The position numbers and the translations under genes were made by a program. A stretch of 41,245 nucleotides of DNA from Tychonema sp. LEGE 07203. GTDB lineage: Bacteria; Cyanobacteriota; Cyanobacteriia; Cyanobacteriales; Microcoleaceae. Positions within the stretch are counted from its first letter, which is position 1, and each line of letters opens with the position of its first letter. Location of the stretch: the NCBI RefSeq assembly GCF_015207285.1, contig NZ_JADEXD010000045.1:1-41245 (forward strand), written 5' to 3'. Under the pieces are notes generated by a model that was not told the DNA's origin, searched no databases, and saw nothing but the letters and a program-made list of their open reading frames with translations. Below, in pieces: positions 24,972 to 31,884 of this stretch.

Positions 24972-25322
24972 AGCCCCGATGCACCGCAACAGTAGCGGTA
25001 CTTCTCAAGCTCTATTTATCTATCGGGCTGATTCCGCAAGTTTTATGCAAAATACTGCTTTTTTGTTACAAAACTTTACTTAACGCCGTCTGACCTTGGC
25101 AGATATTAGCCTTGAGGTTAGTTGCAGCGATCGCCCGAATGCACCCTAAGCCCCGACGAACCGCAACAGTAGCGGTACTTCTCAAGCTCTATTTATCTAT
25201 CAGGCTGATTCCGCAAGTTTTATGCAAAATACTTGCTTTTTTTTGAAAAAAACTTTTCTACTTGCCCTCAGATGTTCGCAGATAGGAGTTTTGAGGTTTT
25301 TTGATGCGATCGCGCCTATTGC
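24972..25322. repeat. Tandem duplication of about 177 bp upstream of the secreted-protein gene
   Basis: Two copies start near 24972 and 25149. The first 87 bases are almost identical (ACCGCAACAGTAGCGGTACT, TCTCAAGCTCTATTTATCTA, GGCTGATTCCGCAAGTTTTA). The remaining roughly 85 bases are alignable but diverged and end in GCGATCGC-type sites. ACCGC/GCGGT arms form a small hairpin in each copy. The region is the upstream DNA of the minus-strand gene. Confidence 0.85.
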
Positions 25323-25477
25323 TGACTCTGAGTATTCCTACTCGGCGCTACACCGCTTTAACAAACTGAACTATGCCTAATGTATGTAACAATACACTAA
25401 CCATAGCTAGCTAGCAACTAACAAACGCTAGCAATTTCGGTTATCCTATCGTTAGTCATATCTCAACACACCCGAAA

Positions 25478-25981
25478 ATGGTATCAAAGGAAGACTTATT
25501 TGCCGAAGCCGGCAAACACTGGGACTTAGAAAGGCTATACCAAGCTTTCGCAGAAGCTAAACGGCAAATCTCTCCTCGCTCGCGCCGGGGACTCACAGAA
25601 ACCGAAAAACTCTACCTCCGAGGCCTGCTTTCCGGTTGCAGCCCCGCCGAAATCGCCCGCCAACTGTTTCAGACTTCCAAAAGTGCAGAGGTTTATTTAT
25701 GTAAAACTTTATACCAGTATGTGAAAAAACTCGCCGATGTACCTAACGAACCTGTAGGAAATTGGCGCAATATTTGCGATCGGCTACAGGAAGCCGGATA
25801 TAAAACTCTCTCTTCTCCAGAATTTAAAATAAATAATTCTGTACCTACAGAAACATTAATAAAGATAGTTAATATTGGTTGGCTGGAGCAAAGTACAATA
25901 TCAATGGATATTAACATCCAATTAACATTCCCCTCAACTTCAGAAACTCCAAAAACCGAAGACTTGGATCGAGACGGTTAG
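25478..25981 (+). CDS. Stand-alone HTH protein of the cyanobacterial vMAP/effector-associated type
   Basis: At 167 residues. The N-terminal about 100 residues match the HTH module usually found at the front of cyanobacterial NACHT, CHAT or WD40 signalling proteins: DLERLYQAFAEAKRQ, LTETEKLYLRGLLSGCSPAE, IARQLFQTSKSAEVYLCKTL, YQYVKKLADVPNEPVGNWRN, ICDRLQEAGYK. Here the protein stops about 60 residues later with no ATPase or repeat domain, so it may be a free adaptor or a truncated relic. The tail (TLIKIVNIGWLEQSTISMDI) has no recognised fold. ATG at 25478. Next gene, same strand, is unrelated in sequence. Confidence 0.7.
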   Translation: MVSKEDLFAEAGKHWDLERLYQAFAEAKRQISPRSRRGLTETEKLYLRGLLSGCSPAEIARQLFQTSKSAEVYLCKTLYQYVKKLADVPNEPVGNWRNICDRLQEAGYKTLSSPEFKINNSVPTETLIKIVNIGWLEQSTISMDINIQLTFPSTSETPKTEDLDRDG

Positions 25982-26127
25982 ATGGGCGATCGCCCCTCCA
26001 CTGAGAGGCCAAAATGTTAATAATCTTATAGCTGATTGTTTGAAAAGAAATTTTTTGTTAAAATATCAAAAATAAAACAGTCTTACCCGCTTCGATTTTA
26101 CCTAAAACAATCAAATTAGTCAAATTT

Positions 26128-27918
26128 ATGTCTCGATTAAATATACGCTCGAAAAATAAAGCTCTGGGCTTTATCCTTGGTTTATTAATTTTTGTCATTT
26201 TCATTCCCGGATGTTGGGCTTTAACAACTAATATTGCTACAACAGCAGCACGGCAAACAGAGAACAAAGTAGCTGTGGGTGCAGATGTACAAAATACATC
26301 AAATTCTCGCTCTTCTTTAGGAGTTGGGCTTAGTGGAATTGCTGACTACTCAACACAATTACCCTTTTTAGATGCTTTCAAATCTTCTAGACAATGGATA
26401 ACTCAATGCGTCAGCGGAGAACCCAACTGTAAGGGTGAATGGGATACAGAAGAATATAATCTTTTAAATCTTGATGAAAATGGGTGGGTGAAATCTCTCC
26501 CATCCCCCGAAGATGCTCCAAAATATACTAGGGTAAGTACCCTATTACTCAGGGAAATCCCCAATCGCTATCCTTCAGGGCAATATATTGTCACTTATGA
26601 GGGTGAGGGTGCGATCGAATATAGCTTTGATGCCAAAAAAGATGAGGCTGCGTCGAAACCAGGTAGGGATATCATTAATGTCGATGCCACACAAGGCGGA
26701 GGCATCATGATTATAATTACTGCTACCGATCCCAATAAAACAGGGAATTATATCCGCAATATTAAAGTTGTTCACTCCCAAGATGAACAGCTTTATCAAA
26801 GCGGTGAAATATTTAATCCGCTGTTTATAGACAAGATTAAAAGATTTAGAGTCTTGCGTTTTATGGACTGGATGGGGACAAACGGTTCCGAACAAAAAGA
26901 ATGGTCAAAGCGACCTAAACCAGAGAGTGTATCCTATGCTTACAGAGGAAATGTCCCCATAGAAGTTATGGTGAATTTATCTAACAAACTCCAAGCAGAA
27001 CCCTGGTTTAATATGCCGCATCAGGCTACGGATGAATATATGACTAACTTTGCTAAAATGGTCAAAGATAGTTTAGATCCCAAGCTGAAAGTTAATGTAG
27101 AGTATTCTAATGAGGTTTGGAATTGGTCATTTCCACAATCGAATTATGCTTTGGAACAAGGTAAAGCTAAGTGGGGAGATAAAGGCGATGCTTTTATGCA
27201 ATGGTACGGAATGCGTAGCGCTCAAATGTGCGATATCTGGAAAGGTGTTTTTGGGGATCAAAAGAATCGAGTTGTCTGCGTGTTAGGAACTCAAAGAGCC
27301 TGGAGAGAGTTAGAAACCTATGCTTTAGATTGTCCCTATTGGGTAGCTGAGGGCAATAAACCTTGTTATCAACACGGCATTGACGCTCTAGCCATAGCTG
27401 GATATTTTAGCGGCAACTTGGGCGGGAAAGAAAGTGTCAGCACAGTAGAGTCTTGGTTGAATGACGCAGATGGTGGGTTTGGCAAAGCTTTTAAGCAATT
27501 AAGAGAGGGCGGGTTACTGCCGGGGTTCAAAGATAGTTTGCCCGATGTGAATAATGACTTTAGGTATTTCTTAGATGTGGCTAAAAAGAAAGGTCTCAAG
27601 TTATTTGTTTACGAGGGCGGTCAACATATTGTAGGTATTGAAGGCGTTGAGAATAATGAAAAACTGAGTCAGTTTTTTATGGAATTAAATAGGCGGCCAG
27701 AAATGTATGATATGTACACCCAATTACTGAATAGTTGGAAACAAGTTGGAGGCATTCTTTTCATGCACTTTGTGGATGTGAGTTCATTTAGTAAGTGGGG
27801 AAGTTGGGGGGCTTTGGAGTATGTGGAACAAAAGGGTTCGCCTAAGTATGATGCTTTGATGGATTTTATGGATAAGAATCCTTGCTGGTGGGAGGGCTGT
27901 GCTGTGGGGGGAGGATGA
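26128..27918 (+). CDS. Secreted glycoside-hydrolase-like protein (clan-A style)
   Basis: At 596 residues. The N-terminal membrane/signal segment (GFILGLLIFVIFIPGCWA) contains a Cys, but Pro before GC makes a lipobox doubtful. A beta-rich domain (about 130-220) precedes a probable TIM barrel. VEYSNEVWNWSFPQSNYALE (Glu 329 in NE) and LKLFVYEGGQHIVG (Glu 496) are spaced like the acid/base and nucleophile of clan GH-A enzymes. FRVLRFMDWMGTNGSEQKEW and EVMVNLSNKLQAEPWFNMPH also fit. Relatives are often named cellulose-binding proteins. Likely exported and acting on a beta-glucan or sheath polysaccharide; substrate not determinable. ATG 26128. Its 3' end is only 14 bases from the convergent DUF948 gene. 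Confidence 0.72.
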   Translation: MSRLNIRSKNKALGFILGLLIFVIFIPGCWALTTNIATTAARQTENKVAVGADVQNTSNSRSSLGVGLSGIADYSTQLPFLDAFKSSRQWITQCVSGEPNCKGEWDTEEYNLLNLDENGWVKSLPSPEDAPKYTRVSTLLLREIPNRYPSGQYIVTYEGEGAIEYSFDAKKDEAASKPGRDIINVDATQGGGIMIIITATDPNKTGNYIRNIKVVHSQDEQLYQSGEIFNPLFIDKIKRFRVLRFMDWMGTNGSEQKEWSKRPKPESVSYAYRGNVPIEVMVNLSNKLQAEPWFNMPHQATDEYMTNFAKMVKDSLDPKLKVNVEYSNEVWNWSFPQSNYALEQGKAKWGDKGDAFMQWYGMRSAQMCDIWKGVFGDQKNRVVCVLGTQRAWRELETYALDCPYWVAEGNKPCYQHGIDALAIAGYFSGNLGGKESVSTVESWLNDADGGFGKAFKQLREGGLLPGFKDSLPDVNNDFRYFLDVAKKKGLKLFVYEGGQHIVGIEGVENNEKLSQFFMELNRRPEMYDMYTQLLNSWKQVGGILFMHFVDVSSFSKWGSWGALEYVEQKGSPKYDALMDFMDKNPCWWEGCAVGGG

Positions 27919-27932
27919 GGACTTTGGTGCAA

Positions 27933-28493
27933 TTAAGAATCGTTCGATCGCACTTCCTCAAAATCTTCCGCATCCTCCCCTAAACCAGAACCCTCGCCAC
28001 TCCTCAACCTCGGCGATTCCCGATTACTCCCAGAATACCTGTCATCCAAACCCGAATCCCTCAGCGAAATCGCGCTTCTTTGACTCGCCGACAACCGATC
28101 TGAACGGCGATTTGTCCCCAAAATCGGCCGCTTGCGAGTTAAAGTTTTCCAAGCAGCCTTAATTCCTGTAACCACGCTGCGAGTTGTCACCTGCACGTTG
28201 TGCGCCTGCTTCTTGGCGCTACCAATACTGCGATCGACCTGTTTGACAACCTCCCCCGCACTTTGCACCCCATCGCTAACATCATCCGTCAACTCGCTAA
28301 TTTCGTGCCCCGTCAACCGAATCGCCTCCAAAGTCGGCGGAAACTCGCGAGAAAGCGTGTCAGCCAGCTTTTCCACGCTGCGCGCTGCCCGTGTCAATGC
28401 TTGCACCGCAGGTATTAAAGTCACTAATACAGCAGTCAGGCTAACTGCCACTAGCAAAATCGAAAGTCCTAACCAAAAGATGGGATCGCTCAC
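27933..28493 (-). CDS. DUF948 family membrane protein
   Basis: At 186 residues. It begins with one membrane helix (IFWLGLSILLVAVSLTAVLV). A helical DUF948/methyl-accepting-like stretch follows (LTRAARSVEKLADTLSREFP, LTGHEISELTDDVSDGVQSA, VKQVDRSIGSAKKQAHNVQV). The C-terminus is a Ser/Arg/Gly-rich acidic tail without predicted structure. Conserved in cyanobacteria next to YtxH-like genes, as here; function unknown, possibly envelope stress or membrane organisation. It lies 118 bases downstream of the YtxH-like gene on the same strand, with a hairpin between them. Confidence 0.85.
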   Translation of the reverse strand: MSDPIFWLGLSILLVAVSLTAVLVTLIPAVQALTRAARSVEKLADTLSREFPPTLEAIRLTGHEISELTDDVSDGVQSAGEVVKQVDRSIGSAKKQAHNVQVTTRSVVTGIKAAWKTLTRKRPILGTNRRSDRLSASQRSAISLRDSGLDDRYSGSNRESPRLRSGEGSGLGEDAEDFEEVRSNDS

Positions 28494-28573
28494 TTGTATC
28501 TGGGATGGAGGGTTTGGGATTTCATCAGGAAATGTGGATCTAATTTTACCGTCAATTTTGATGAAATTCTTGT

Positions 28574-28596
28574 GGGACGGGTATCCTGCCCGTCCC
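28574..28596. repeat. Hairpin repeat between the YtxH-like and DUF948 genes
   Basis: Arms GGGACGGG / CCCGTCCC around TATCCTG. It belongs to a family of similar palindromes (compare 35737-35797, GAACAGGCA...TGCCTGTTC and GGACATCCTGTCC). It could attenuate read-through within the operon. Confidence 0.65.
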
Positions 28597-28611
28597 CAAC
28601 AGCTAAGTCAA

Positions 28612-28953
28612 TTAGCGGATGGGAGGGCGCGACGCAGGACTGACTTCGGCTTCAGTTTCCGACAGTGTTTGGCGTTCCCGCTGAGTTGCTTCCAAACCGG
28701 CCGCGATCGCCTCTTTGAGTCTAACCAAAGTTTCGTCCCAATTACGCAGTGCAGTTTCCGAAAGTCGATCGGCCTGCAACTGCACGCTACTGGATAAATC
28801 CTCCGCCAACGCAGGCATTGCCTCGGCCGATTTTTTCAATATCTGCCGCGTCTCCTTGCCCGGTCGCGGCGCCATCAGCAACCCAGTCACGGCCCCGATC
28901 GCAGAACCCACCAACAGACCGCCAATAAATAATCCCGAACGTTTAGATGACAT
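28612..28953 (-). CDS. YtxH-like small membrane protein
   Basis: At 113 residues. YtxH signature at the N-terminus: GLFIGGLLVGSAIGAVTGLL then MAPRPGKETRQILKKSAEAM, followed by an amphipathic helical region (SSSVQLQADRLSETALRNWD, LVRLKEAIAAGLEATQRE). The family is linked to general stress in Bacillus; in cyanobacteria the role is unknown. ATG 28953 places the glycine-rich membrane segment at the normal position; a longer frame to 29022 adds 23 unlikely residues. Middle gene of the 29297-27933 minus-strand group. Confidence 0.83.
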   Translation of the reverse strand: MSSKRSGLFIGGLLVGSAIGAVTGLLMAPRPGKETRQILKKSAEAMPALAEDLSSSVQLQADRLSETALRNWDETLVRLKEAIAAGLEATQRERQTLSETEAEVSPASRPPIR

Positions 28954-28991
28954 TTTTATAACTACTCTCTCTCCATACGTTTTAAGATAGC

Positions 28992-29297
28992 TTACCTCAA
29001 AGGTCGATCGCGCCTGAGCCAAAGCCTCCGCCCCAAACCCAGCAATCCCAAAAGTTGCCGAACCTGTTGCAGTTGCAATTCCAGTTGTTGATAATTCCGT
29101 CGCAGTTGATGAGCACCTTGTTGCCTTTTCGCAAGAAAAGCCGGCGATTGGCCCAGGACATTCCGGCTGCAGCGCTCGACTGCCGCGATCCGCATTTCAA
29201 AAAGTGCGATCGTCCGCCTAATTTTCCACACTCTCGCAGCTATATAAAAACACACCAGAGATATTAGTAGATTGATAATTACAACACCCGTCAGCAT
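28992..29297 (-). CDS. Small membrane protein with basic coiled-coil tail
   Basis: At 101 residues. The N-terminal membrane helix is VVIINLLISLVCFYIAARVW, then a highly basic helical region (KIRRTIALFEMRIAAVERCS, LRRNYQQLELQLQQVRQLL) ending RRLWLRRDRPLR. The Gln/Leu heptads suggest a coiled coil on the cytoplasmic side. Conserved upstream of YtxH/DUF948 genes in cyanobacteria as far as I recall, with no known function. ATG 29297; 38 bases separate its stop from the next gene, so co-transcription is likely. Confidence 0.72.
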   Translation of the reverse strand: MLTGVVIINLLISLVCFYIAARVWKIRRTIALFEMRIAAVERCSRNVLGQSPAFLAKRQQGAHQLRRNYQQLELQLQQVRQLLGLLGLGRRLWLRRDRPLR

Positions 29298-29337
29298 TTC
29301 TCACCTATTTTCAACTACTAATCTACCCGGATATTTA

Positions 29338-29364
29338 TGGCGGGCTAGCAGCAACAGCCCGCCA
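29338..29364 (-). terminator. Stem-loop between msrA and the membrane-protein group
   Basis: A perfect 9-bp stem (TGGCGGGCT / AGCCCGCCA) with a 9-nt loop, about 110 bases after the msrA stop on the minus strand. Next to it (about 29373-29440) is an inverted ACCACAATGTTG / CAACATTGTGGT pair, another dispersed palindrome. Confidence 0.45.
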
Positions 29365-29470
29365 AATATTTTGTAGAGATACCACAATGTTGTGTCATGA
29401 AATATGTTGTAGAGACGCAACATTGTGGTGTCCCAATCTATTTGTCCCTATCCATAAGGCGCGTAAAATT

Positions 29471-30124
29471 TTAAGCCTGAGACATAGCAGGCAAACAAAC
29501 CTTAGTACCGCCCAAACCGCAATAACCGTTCGGGTTTTTAGCAAGATACTGCTGGTGATAGCTTTCTGCGTAATAAAACTCAGGAGCCTCCAGAATTTCC
29601 GTGGTAATCTTGCCGTAACCTTCCGCCGTCAGAGCTTGCTGGTAAGCATCGCGCGAAGCTTCAGCTAGCTGTTTTTGCTTGGCTGAATAGGTGTAAATGC
29701 CCGATCGATATTGAGTACCCGAATCATTACCCTGACGCATTCCTTGAGTCGGATTGTGACTTTCCCAAAAAACTTTGAGCAGCGTTTCGTAACTAACTAC
29801 TTTCGGATCGAACACAACCAAAACAACTTCATTGTGTCCCGTCATCCCGCTGCAAACTTCGTTATAAGTAGGATTCGGAGTAATCCCCGCCGCGTAGCCC
29901 GCAGCCGTCGAAAAAACTCCCTCTTGCTGCCAAAATTTCCGTTCCGCGCCCCAAAAACAGCCCAGGCCAAACATGGCAGTTTCCATGCCGTTTGGAAAGG
30001 GAGGTTTTAGCGGATTGCCGTTAACAAAGTGAGCTGCCGGTACCGATATCTGCTCTGCCCGTCCCGGCAATGCCTCTTGGGGAGAGGGCAGGCTCGACTT
30101 TTTGCCAAATCCAAATAGCACCAT
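29471..30124 (-). CDS. msrA: Peptide methionine-S-sulfoxide reductase
   Basis: Repairs oxidised methionine (S-epimer) in proteins using thioredoxin. The catalytic motif is [15 protein letters not shown] (Cys 56), followed by AGGYA-like [53 protein letters not shown] and a C-terminal [18 protein letters not shown] supplying resolving cysteine. At 217 residues it matches family length, with about 50 residues ahead of the catalytic loop. I place the start at ATG 30124 ([10 protein letters not shown]), where cyanobacterial homologues begin; the frame extends to 30289 without homology-like sequence. No good Shine-Dalgarno is seen. Confidence 0.93.
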   Translation of the reverse strand: MVLFGFGKKSSLPSPQEALPGRAEQISVPAAHFVNGNPLKPPFPNGMETAMFGLGCFWGAERKFWQQEGVFSTAAGYAAGITPNPTYNEVCSGMTGHNEVVLVVFDPKVVSYETLLKVFWESHNPTQGMRQGNDSGTQYRSGIYTYSAKQKQLAEASRDAYQQALTAEGYGKITTEILEAPEFYYAESYHQQYLAKNPNGYCGLGGTKVCLPAMSQA

Positions 30125-30444
30125 AAATTTGTGAGGAGAATCTCTGATAAACGTCTTTACCTTACTTAATAATATCAGATATTCACTGAAAATAGTGGTG
30201 TTCTTCAACTTAGAAGGTAAAAGCCACCAGGCAGAAGTGTTTTTCGGAAACTTTTTGGTGATGCTGCTCACAGCAAACACAGTTTTCAATCACATTGTGC
30301 CGTGCTATCTATCACCAAACAATACCTAAAATATCACCTAATGTTGAGGTACAAATCACGCAAATTTCCGGCAAAATCGCCGATCATTAAATTATGGGTT
30401 TGTAGTAGAAGTTATTCAAGACAATTTCTAGGGAGTGTTGAGAA
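30125..30444. other. Gap between msrA and the small protein gene
   Basis: Divergent promoter region. No repeat family member or RNA gene was recognised; AT-rich with no clear -10/-35 pairs. Confidence 0.4.
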
Positions 30445-30579
30445 ATGGAAGTTAAATCTTGCAGCGAATCTTTAAAATCTAATCCATTTATTACTTACCG
30501 CGATCCGATTACAGGCAAGTGGATTGTGGTAAATCAGAATTTGTCGAAAGCAGCGGGAAGTTCACAGCTAGTAGCTTGA
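30445..30579 (+). CDS. 44-residue conserved small protein
   Basis: A GGGAG lies 11-15 bases before an ATG that opens a 44-codon frame ending TGA. The core SNPFITYRDPITGKWIVV has the look of a small cyanobacterial family (NPF-x-TYRDP-x-TG-x-W) seen in several genomes from memory. Soluble, no membrane segment, one Cys. Function unknown. It is monocistronic and followed by about 240 bases of non-coding DNA before a heptamer array. Confidence 0.6.
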   Translation: MEVKSCSESLKSNPFITYRDPITGKWIVVNQNLSKAAGSSQLVA

Positions 30580-30957
30580 TATTTGTTTGTAATTCGAGCT
30601 GAAAATTAACAATGTTTGGCAACTGGTTGGGTACACAAGCTTAGAGGCTTTCGATGGGCGAGCAAATCATATCATGTCGAGCAATTGTTGCTAGTAAAAT
30701 TGGGAGCATTTCATTTTTGCCAAACTGAGATGCTCTCCTTTATTATTTTGGGTTTTATGCAGACTAAAATCCTCACTACGAACCTATTTATAGCGATTAT
30801 CAAAAAAGTGAGGTATACCCAATGCCCTATGCCCAATGCCCTATGCCCTATGCCCAATGCCCTATGCCCAATGCCCTATGCCCTATGCCCTATGCCCGAA
30901 ATCACCTCATCTTTCTGAGAAAGGCTATAATTGTTTTTATGCCAGAGCCAATTAATT
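30580..30957. other. Gene-free region with heptamer array
   Basis: Nothing gene-like is present. An open frame on the plus strand consists largely of the CCCTATG/CCCAATG array (30818-30897) and is not a gene. Confidence 0.6.
30818..30897. repeat. Heptamer array CCCTATG / CCCAATG
   Basis: Eleven consecutive 7-bp units in mixed order, between the convergent small-protein gene and the 30958 gene. Confidence 0.9.
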
Positions 30958-31884
30958 CTAATTTTCAGCATTGCTCATCTCTTTTCGCAGTTCCAAATAC
31001 CGATAGAGATATTCAGAAATTATCCCGTGCAAAAACAAGTCGCGCGCTGCATTAAACGGACTGTTTGGCGCTAGCGGATGGCGGTTGACAATGACATGAT
31101 TCCAATCGCAATTTTCCGTAAGTTCGCTGACGTACACTCCAAAGTTTTCATCTAACTGAAGCGACATCACTGCTCGCGCAAATTCGTCGCTAGTCAAACA
31201 CAGAGAATAAAATACTTTAAACAATTCGATCGCAGATTCTAAATCCAGAATCCTCAGCCACCTGCGTTTTTCAAAATCAATTGCAACTTCCACAGGTTGA
31301 ATGCTATCATAATTTATTCCCCGTTTTTTGACAAGCTGCAACCAGTTGGGATTTGTCAGCATAGCCTGGTTGTAATCCCAGACAAAGTTATACAGAATTA
31401 AGTCGTGTTCTAGAAACGCATTATCAGCTAAATCGCTAACTGTGCGCGGATAAAGTTTTGATTTTTCAATCTGGGTGTCCGGGCCGTTGTCAATCAAAAA
31501 GTTGATAATGTTGGAACCGATGTTGATGTGCCGCACAATTAAATAACAAGCTTCTGGCGAGACAAAGTTATTTAGGAAAAATGCTGCGGATTTGTGCATT
31601 AGTTTGTAAGCGCGAAATTGAAATGGCAACAGGCGCTTTGTTGTCATAATTACCGCCAGCAACAAGTTAGCAATTAGTTTGATTGGGATGAGCAAATAAC
31701 TGCGAGTCCAGTTTTGCAAATCCCTTATCATATATGCTTTTGCAACGGAATCGACGGGAATTGACCGATCGCAAAACAGGACATCCCAAACATTCGGATC
31801 TCGGCGGTTGTAGGGTTTCGTAGCATAAGGAATTTTCCGCTCATCTGGTAAATTTTCGGCATCTTGTGTTTGCAGCTTTTGCAT
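30958..31884 (-). CDS. Unknown protein coupled to the KASIII/diiron-like fusion
   Basis: At 308 residues; I do not recognise the family. It begins MQKLQTQDAENLPDERKIPY and has a hydrophobic stretch (SYLLIPIKLIANLLLAVIMT, about residues 67-86) that may be a membrane-associated helix. A mainly helical body follows with His/Asp/Glu-rich spots (ACYLIVRHINIGSNIINFLI, NAFLEHDLILYNFVWDYNQA, NHVIVNRHPLAP). ATG 31884 shares one base with the stop of the upstream gene (TAATG), so the two proteins are made together and probably act in one pathway. A TTG two codons earlier is possible. Role inferred only from coupling: a lipid or acyl-chain modifying or handling protein. Confidence 0.7.
   Translation of the reverse strand: MQKLQTQDAENLPDERKIPYATKPYNRRDPNVWDVLFCDRSIPVDSVAKAYMIRDLQNWTRSYLLIPIKLIANLLLAVIMTTKRLLPFQFRAYKLMHKSAAFFLNNFVSPEACYLIVRHINIGSNIINFLIDNGPDTQIEKSKLYPRTVSDLADNAFLEHDLILYNFVWDYNQAMLTNPNWLQLVKKRGINYDSIQPVEVAIDFEKRRWLRILDLESAIELFKVFYSLCLTSDEFARAVMSLQLDENFGVYVSELTENCDWNHVIVNRHPLAPNSPFNAARDLFLHGIISEYLYRYLELRKEMSNAEN

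Noticed and set aside
24864-24989. 42-residue N-terminal extension of the LGFP-like protein from a TTG
   Set aside because: The first codons lie in a tandem-duplicated non-coding segment; ATG 24863 has a G-rich site just upstream. Not excluded completely.
25982-26127. Possible toxin or regulatory RNA between the HTH and glycosidase genes
   Set aside because: Only 146 bases, with no stable hairpin or frame that stands out.
30616-30918. 100-codon frame upstream of the heptamer array
   Set aside because: One third of it is the CCCTATG/CCCAATG array and the rest lacks protein character.
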